Source of the DNA: Homarus americanus
Taxonomy: Eukaryota > Arthropoda > Malacostraca > Decapoda > Nephropidae
DNA length: 64,000 nucleotides
NCBI RefSeq assembly: GCF_018991925.1
Contig: NW_024748870.1
Location: 389,007 to 453,006 of the forward strand
Direction of reading: 5' to 3'
Under the pieces are notes generated by a model. It made no database searches, was not told the DNA's origin, and was given only the letters and a program-made list of their open reading frames with translations. A program made the position numbers and the translations under genes. Each line of letters opens with the position of its first letter. Within the stretch, counting starts at the first letter, position 1. Positions 57,315 through 64,000 of the stretch are shown here, in pieces.

Positions 57315-57806
57315 TAAGCGTTCGCCAATACTGAAAATTTTTCGCTGTTTATTATTTCATCTTACAAATTATTTTTACAAAATTACACTAAAAATATTAT
57401 TAGACATGTTTTGTGTATGTATAACAGATATTCGTTAAGATTTTACCCTGATTTAATATACTTTTGGATACTTTTGGGTACATTTGGGTACATCTTTCGC
57501 TGTTTATTATTTCATCTTACAAATTATTTTTACAAAAGACACTAAAAATTTTATTAGACATGTTTTGTGTATGTATAACAGATATTCGTTAAGATTTTAC
57601 CCTGATTTAATATACTTTTGGGTACTTTTGGGTACATTTTTCGCTGTTTATTATTTCATCTTACAAATTATTTTTACAAAATTACACTAAAAATTTTATT
57701 AGACATGTTTTGTGTATGTATAACAGATATTCGTTAAGATTTTACCCTGATTTAATATACTTTTGGGTACATTTGGGTACTTTTGGGTAATTCGTTGGAC
57801 CGATGG
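57315..57806 (+). repeat. About 165-bp tandem units, array 2
   Basis: Three units of the same repeat as array 1, with the same start (TTCGCCAATACTG) and the same end (GGGTAATTCGTTGGA). Confidence 0.88.
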
Positions 57807-58020
57807 TTATGTTAGGTCAGGTTTAATATCATATTATTGTAGACTAAATTTCATCCAATTCATCAAACTCCTTCTGGTGGTAGCCGTTATCTACACCTTT
57901 ATCATAAACTGTATATATAAGTCATACATAATTTAATAAACAACTCACAGTGACATTGACGCAGCGAAGTATTAAATCCTCCAAGTTTGTATTTTAATTA
58001 ACACATTTTGGTCGACTAAA
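57807..58020. other. Short intergenic stretch
   Basis: Opens with one arm of the GTTAGGTCAGGTTTAATATC palindrome seen at 55.8 kb; nothing else recognised. Confidence 0.4.
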
Positions 58021-58024
58021 TGTT

Positions 58025-59260
58025 TACATAAGAATGGAGGAAACTGCAGCCGGCCTATTGACCCATACTGGGCAGTCCCGTTATACCCAACCCCTATTGC
58101 TCATATAAGCATCCAACCTATGTTTGAAGCTATCCAGCGTATTCGAGTAAATGATAATATTTGGTAACTTGTTCCATTCATCCACTACTCTGTTTCCAAA
58201 CCAGTGTTTACCTATTTCACGCCGAAATCTAAATTTGTCTAATTTAAAACCGTTGTTGCGAGTTCGCTCCTGGTTGGATAGTTTGAGTACCTTTGTGTTA
58301 CGAACCCCGCCACCAATTGTCATGATCTACCTACCCAGCACTACGAACCACGCCATCTATTGTCTTGATCTACCTACCCAGCACCACGAGCAATGCCATC
58401 TAGGGACGAAACACGAGTATGACTCGTCTTAGTTACCACTCCCGGGTTTCCCTTCTCCATATCCTGGTTGTTGCTCACCTCCTCAAAGTCTTCTTTGTCA
58501 GCTCCAATTCGAGGAGAGAGCACTTCACTCTGGGAAGTGACCACAGGATCACCTATCCTGGAAACATACGGCACAGTGACTACCTACCGTCTTCTACAAT
58601 ACTCAGCCTTGCTCGTCAGCCATCTCAGCTCCGCACTTAAGTATTTGTAATCTTATATTGCCTCCCCCACGTCCACCTTGCTTCAAATTATTGTATGTTG
58701 TATAAATATGTATATACTGTTAATGTTTAGGTTAAGTATGGTTAAGGGTAAATTATAGATAGCCGAATATTTTGTTAAGGAATTTATGGTACTTTATTAT
58801 ACACAACAAAAACTCGCATCCTTTGTCTACCCTTTTATAGTCCGATTGTCTTTGTTTTTTTTTTGGGTTGTTGCCTGTTGGGATCTGGGTAGACTTTTAA
58901 CTATATTCTAAATCCCCAACTCGTAACACTTTGTAATGTCCCCTTTGTTTAACCTTGACTTCCATTTATACACCTCTATCATGTCGCCCCTCACTCTATG
59001 TCTCTCGAGGGAGTGCAAATTAAGATGCTTTGACCTGTCTCTGTACTCAAGGTTCCTAATGCCCGGGATTAGTCTTGTCATTCTCCTCTGGATTCTTTCC
59101 AAGGATTCTATATCCATTCTGTAATACGGTGACCAGAACTGAACTGTATAATCCAGGTGAGGTCTCACAAGCGCTAGATATAATTTTAAGATGACCTCGC
59201 TAGTCTTGTAACTAACACTCCTTTGAATGAACCCAAAGACACTCCTTTGTATGAACCCAG
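58025..59260 (-). pseudogene. CR1-like LINE 3' part, split by a solo LTR
   Basis: Minus-strand frames 59,168-58,908 (HLDYTVQFWSPYYRMDIESL, RRMTRLIPGIRNL) and 58,323-58,081 (KLDKFRFRREIGKHWFGNR, YSNTLDSFKHRLDAYM) are the RT thumb and C-terminus, same subfamily as 30,828-31,955. The 3' end near 58,025 carries the CATAAGAATGGAGG octamer-like tail. 5'-truncated; the left end of the satellite begins at its truncated 5' end. A short stretch (GGGTTCATNCAAAGGAGTGT) is duplicated at 59,215-59,260. Confidence 0.85.
58296..58928 (-). mobile_element. Solo LTR, family sLTR-1, copy 3
   Basis: 633 bp, inverted orientation (TGTTACGAACC...ACTCGTAACA). The target duplication is 5 bp, CTTTG (58,291-58,295 and 58,929-58,933); the intact target is visible in the related LINE near 31,685. 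Removing the insert restores the LINE frame. Confidence 0.92.
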
Positions 59261-61984
59261 TTCTAGTAACACTAAGTAATAATAAACTATCACCAGGTGG
59301 TTATATTAACACTAAGTAATAATAAACTATCACTAGGTAGTTCTAGTAACACTAAGTAATAATAAACTATCACCAGGTAGTTATATTAACACTAAGTAAT
59401 AATAAACTATCACCAGGTGGTTCTAGTAACACTAAGTAATAATAAACTATCACTAGGTAGTTCTAGTAACACTAAGTAATAATAAACTATCACCAGGTAG
59501 TTATATTTACACTAAGTAATAATAAACTATCACCAGGTGGTTCTAGTAACACTAAGTAATAATAAACTATCACTAGGTAGTTCTAGTAACACTAAGTAAT
59601 AATAAACTATCACCAGGTGGTTCTAGTAACACTAAGTAATAATAAACTATCACCAGGTAGTTATATTAACACTAAGTAATAATAAACTATCACCAGGTGG
59701 TTCTAGTAACACTAAGTAATAATAAACTATCACCAGGTAGTTCTAGTAACACTAAGTAATAATAAACTATCACCAGGTAGTTATAGTAACACTAAGTAAT
59801 AATAAACTATTACCAGGTAGTTATATTAACACTAAGTAATAATAAACTATCACCAGGTGGTTCTAGTAACACTAAGTAATAATAAACTATCACTAGGTAG
59901 TTCTAGTAACACTAAGTAATAATAAACTATCACCAGGTGGTTCTAGTAACACTAAGTAATAATAAACTATCACCAGGTAGTTCTAGTAACACTAAGTAAT
60001 AATAAACTATCACCAGGTGGTTCTAGTAACACTAAGTAATAATAAACTATTACCAGGTAGTTATATTAACACTAAGTAATAATAAACTATCACCAGGTGG
60101 TTCTAGTAACACTAAGTAATAATAAACTATCACCAGGTAGTTATATTAACACTAAGTAATAATAAACTATCACCAGGTGGTTCTAGTAACACTAAGTAAT
60201 AATAAACTATCACCAGGTAGTTATATTAACACTAAGTAATAATAAACTATCACCAGGTGGTTCTAGTAATACTAAGTAATAATAAACTATCACTAGGTAG
60301 TTCTAGTAACACTAAGTAATAATAAACTATCACCAGGTGGTTCTAGTAACACTAAGTAATAATAAACTATCACCAGGTAGTTATATTAACACTAAGTAAT
60401 AATAAACTATCACCAGGTGGTTCTAGTAACACTAAGTAATAATAAACTATCACCAGGTAGTTCTAGTAACACTAAGTAATAATAAACTATCACCAGGTAG
60501 TTATATTAACACTAAGTAATAATAAACTATCACCAGGTGGTTCTAGAAACACTAAGTAATAATAAACTATCACCAGGTAGTTCTAGTAACACTAAGTAAT
60601 AATAAACTATCACCAGGTAGTTATATTAACACTAAGTAATAATAAACTATCACCAGGTGGTTCTAGTAATACTAAGTAATAATAAACTATCACTAGGTAG
60701 TTCTAGTAACACTAAGTAATAATAAACTATCACCAGGTGGTTCTAGTAACACTAAGTAATAATAAACTATCACCAGGTAGTTATATTAACACTAAGTAAT
60801 AATAAACTATCACCAGGTGGTTCTAGTAACACTAAGTAATAATAAACTATCACTAGGTAGTTCTAGTAACACTAAGTAATAATAAACTATCACCAGGTGG
60901 TTCTAGTAACACTAAGTAATAATAAACTATCACCAGGTAGTTATATTAACACTAAGTAATAATAAACTATCACCAGGTAGTTCTAGTAACACTAAGTAAT
61001 AATAAACTATCACCAGGTGGTTCTAGTAACACTAAGTAATAATAAACTATCACCAGGTAGTTATATTAACACTAAGTAATAATAAACTATCACCAGGTGG
61101 TTCTAGTAACACTAAGTAATAATAAACTATCACTAGGTAGTTCTAGTAACACTAAGTAATAATAAACTATCACCAGGTGGTTCTAGTAACACTAAGTAAT
61201 AATAAACTATCACCAGGTAGTTATATTAACACTAAGTAATAATAAACTATCACCAGGTAGTTCTAGTAACACTAAGTAATAATAAACTATCACCAGGTAG
61301 TTATAGTAACACTAAGTAATAATAAACTATCACCAGGTAGTTATAGTAACACTAAGTAATAATAAACTATCACCAGGTGGTTCTAGTAACACTAAGTAAT
61401 AATAAACTATCACTAGGTAGTTCTAGTAACACTAAGTAATAATAAACTATCACCAGGTGGTTCTAGTAACACTAAGTAATAATAAACTATCACTAGGTAG
61501 TTCTAGTAACACTAAGTAATAATAAACTATCACCAGGTGGTTCTAGTAACACTAAGTAATAATAAACTATCATCAAGTAGTTATAGTAACACTAAGTAAT
61601 AATAAACTATCATCAAGTTGTTATAGTAACACTAAGTAATAATAAACTATCATCAAGTTGTTATAGTAACACTAAGTAATAATAAACTATCATCAGGAAA
61701 TTATAGTAACACTAAGTAATAATAAACTATCATCAAGTTGTTATAGTAACACTAAGTAATAATAAACTATCATCAGGAAGTTATAGTAACACTAAGTAAT
61801 AATAAACTATCATCAGGAAATTATAGTAACACTAAGTAATAATAAACTATCATCAAGTTGTTATAGTAACACTAAGTAATAATAAACTATCATCAAGTTG
61901 TTATAGTAACACTAAGTAATAATAAACTATCATCAGGAAGTTATAGTAACACTAAGTAATAATAAACTATCACCAGGTAGTTAT
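59261..61984 (+). repeat. 40-bp satellite, clean part
   Basis: About 68 tandem units with core ACACTAAGTAATAATAAACT followed by ATCACCAGGT and a variable end (GGTTCTAGTA, AGTTATATTA, AGTTCTAGTA). Period is exactly 40 with almost no indels. The last ten or so units (from 61,565) form a distinct variant group (CATCAAGTTGTTATAG, CATCAGGAA). Confidence 0.98.
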
Positions 61985-64000
61985 GACCTTTTAATATATT
62001 AAACACTATCACCGGGATAGTTCACTAGTAACACTAAAGTAATAATAAAAACTATCACCAGAAGTGATTAATAACATAAAGTAATAATAAACTAACCACC
62101 AATTGGTTCTAGTAACACTGAAAGTAAGCAATAAACTATCACCGGAAATTGATTATGACACTAAGTAATAATAAACTATCACCAAGAGTAGTTCTAGTAA
62201 CATAAGTAATAATAAACTATCACCAAGAGTAGTTATATTAACACTAAGTAATAATAAACTATCACAGGTAAGTTATAAGTAACACTAAGTAATAATATGA
62301 AAACTATTACCAGGTAGTTATAAGTAACACTAAAGTAATAATAAACTATCACCAGGTAGTTCTAGTAACACTAAGTAATAATAAACTATCACAGGTAGTT
62401 GTAATGCTTCTAAGTAATAATAAACTATTGCAAGGTAGTTATAATAGTAGCACTAGTAGCCATAGCTTTCATACAGGTAGTTCACAAGTAACACTAAGTA
62501 ATAATAAGCAGCTTCCATCACCAGGTAGTTCTGTTAACACTAAGAAATAATAGAAACTACCACCAGGTAAGTTATGTAAGTAACACTAAGTAATAATAAA
62601 CTATACAAGTGATTATATAACACTAAATAATAATAAACTATTACCCAGAGTAGTTATAATAGCAGTAATAATAAACTATCGCAAAATTGGTTTCTAAGTA
62701 ACACTAAGTAATAATAAATATCACCCAGAGTAGTTATATTAACATAAGTAATAATAAACTATTACCAGGTAGTTATATTAACACTAAGTAATAATAAACT
62801 ATCACCAGGTGGTTCTAGTAACACTAAATAATAATAAACTATCGCCAGGTAGTTTTCTAAGCACTAAGTAATAATAAACTATCACCAGGTAAAGATTTAT
62901 ATTAACACTAAAGTAATAATAAGAAACTATCACCAGGTAGTTCACAAGTAACACTAAAGTAATAATAAACTATCACCAGGTAGTTATTTAACACTAAAGT
63001 AACCAATAAACTATACCAGGTGGTTCACAATAACACTAAGTAATAATAAACTATTGCAGAGTAGTTATAGTAACACTAAGTAATAATAAACTATCACCAG
63101 GTAGTTATGTATTAACACTAAGTAATAATAAACTATCACCAAGTGATTATAACACTAAGTAATAATAAACTATCACCAGGTAGTTGTGTAAGTAATAATA
63201 AACTATTACCAGAGTAGTTATATTAGCACTAATGAAAAATAATAAACTATCTGGGCAGTTCATGCTTTAAGTAATAATAAACTATCGCAAGGTAGTTCTA
63301 GTAACACCTAACAAGTAATAATAAACTATCGCAGGTAGATTGCATTAACGCTAAGTAATAAACTATCACCAAGAGTAGTTCTAAGCTAACATAAGTAATA
63401 ATAAACTATCACAAGTAGTTCATTAACACTAAGTAATAATAAGCCACTCTTGAGTGGTTCTAGTAACACTAAGTAATAATAAACTATCATAGGTAGTTCC
63501 TAGTAACACTAGTAATAATAAGCTATCACCCAGGTAGTTATGCTAACACTAAGTAATAATAAACTATTACCAGAGTAGTTATAGTAACACTAAGTAATAA
63601 TAAACTATCGCAAGTAGATTCTAGTAACACTAAGTAAACCGTAAACATCACCCAGGTAGTTATAGTAACACTAAGTAATAATAAACTATTACCCAGGTAG
63701 TTATAGTAACACTAAGTAATAATAAGCTATCACCAGGAAGTTATAGTAACACTAAGTAATAATAAACTATCTTGGAAGTAGTTATAGTAACACTAAGTAA
63801 TAATAAATATCACCAGAGTGGTTCTAGTAACACTAAGTAATAATAAACTATCACCAGGTAAGTTATATTAACACTAAAAGTAATAATAAACTAGCTATTA
63901 CCAGGTAGTTATATTAAACACTAAGTAATAATAAACTATTACCAAGTAGATTTCTAAATAGCATAAAGTAATAATAAACTTATCACCAATTGGTTTCTAG
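61985..64000 (+). repeat. 40-bp satellite, indel-rich part (runs off the window)
   Basis: The same unit, but with many single-base insertions, deletions and odd fragments (ACTAAAGTAATAATAAAAAC, TTCACAAGTAAC). The change is abrupt at about 61,985. It looks like unpolished long-read sequence, though genuine decay is possible. Confidence 0.9.

Noticed and set aside
59261..64000. CRISPR array, suggested by regular 40-bp spacing
   Set aside because: No unique spacers; units are complete tandem copies and the context is eukaryotic.

Overview
The window is repeat-dominated, AT-rich eukaryotic DNA. No host protein-coding gene or RNA gene could be recognised; almost every coding signal belongs to a transposable element. 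The mix (CR1-like LINEs with an SGNH-esterase first part, a Penelope-like element, Ty3/gypsy and BEL/Pao retrotransposons, Tc1, pogo and hAT transposons, long (TA)n tracts) fits an arthropod, perhaps a decapod crustacean. That is inference from the TE mix, not proof.

Layout. 1-3091: 5' part of a Ty3/gypsy element on the minus strand (LTR, gag, pol running off the left edge). Its gag/pol junction carries a slippery heptamer followed by a perfectly paired pseudoknot. 3.1-9.4 kb: intergenic sequence with an LTR-like repeat, a LINE RT remnant, a MADF-like pseudogene and a LINE 3' end. 9.45-14.27 kb: one decayed CR1-like LINE, opened by a solo LTR that itself contains a hAT element. 14.5-20.7 kb: LINE scraps, tri-nucleotide repeats, an inverted 25-bp minisatellite and a MITE-like inverted repeat. 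20.7-28.9 kb: (TA)n tracts, a possible piggyBac-like element, tRNA-like SINEs, a 100-N gap and a Penelope fragment. 28.9-33.0 kb: a nearly full-length Penelope-like element bounded by (TA)n and opened by a CR1 LINE. 33.6-35.1 kb: a Tc1-like transposase pseudogene opened by a second solo LTR. 36.2-45.5 kb: a stack of broken retroelements (BEL/Pao tail, second gypsy-A copy, gypsy-C with a hAT MITE, LINE-B, LTR-like repeat). 45.9-53.6 kb: a pogo-like transposon remnant split by a young, GC-rich, nearly intact Ty3/gypsy element with LTRs and a 5-bp target duplication. 53.6-57.8 kb: a long foldback element and two related tandem arrays. 58.0-59.26 kb: a CR1 fragment with a third solo LTR. 59.26-64.0 kb: a 40-bp satellite that continues past the window and becomes indel-ridden from about 61,985.

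How the parts relate. Nesting gives a relative history: CR1 before solo LTR before hAT at 9-14 kb; gypsy-A before gypsy-C before the hAT MITE at 37-43 kb; pogo before the gypsy element at 46-53 kb; Penelope before CR1 at 29-33 kb. The most notable signals are the frameshift pseudoknot, supported by compensatory base changes in a second copy, and the association of Penelope ends with (TA)n tracts.
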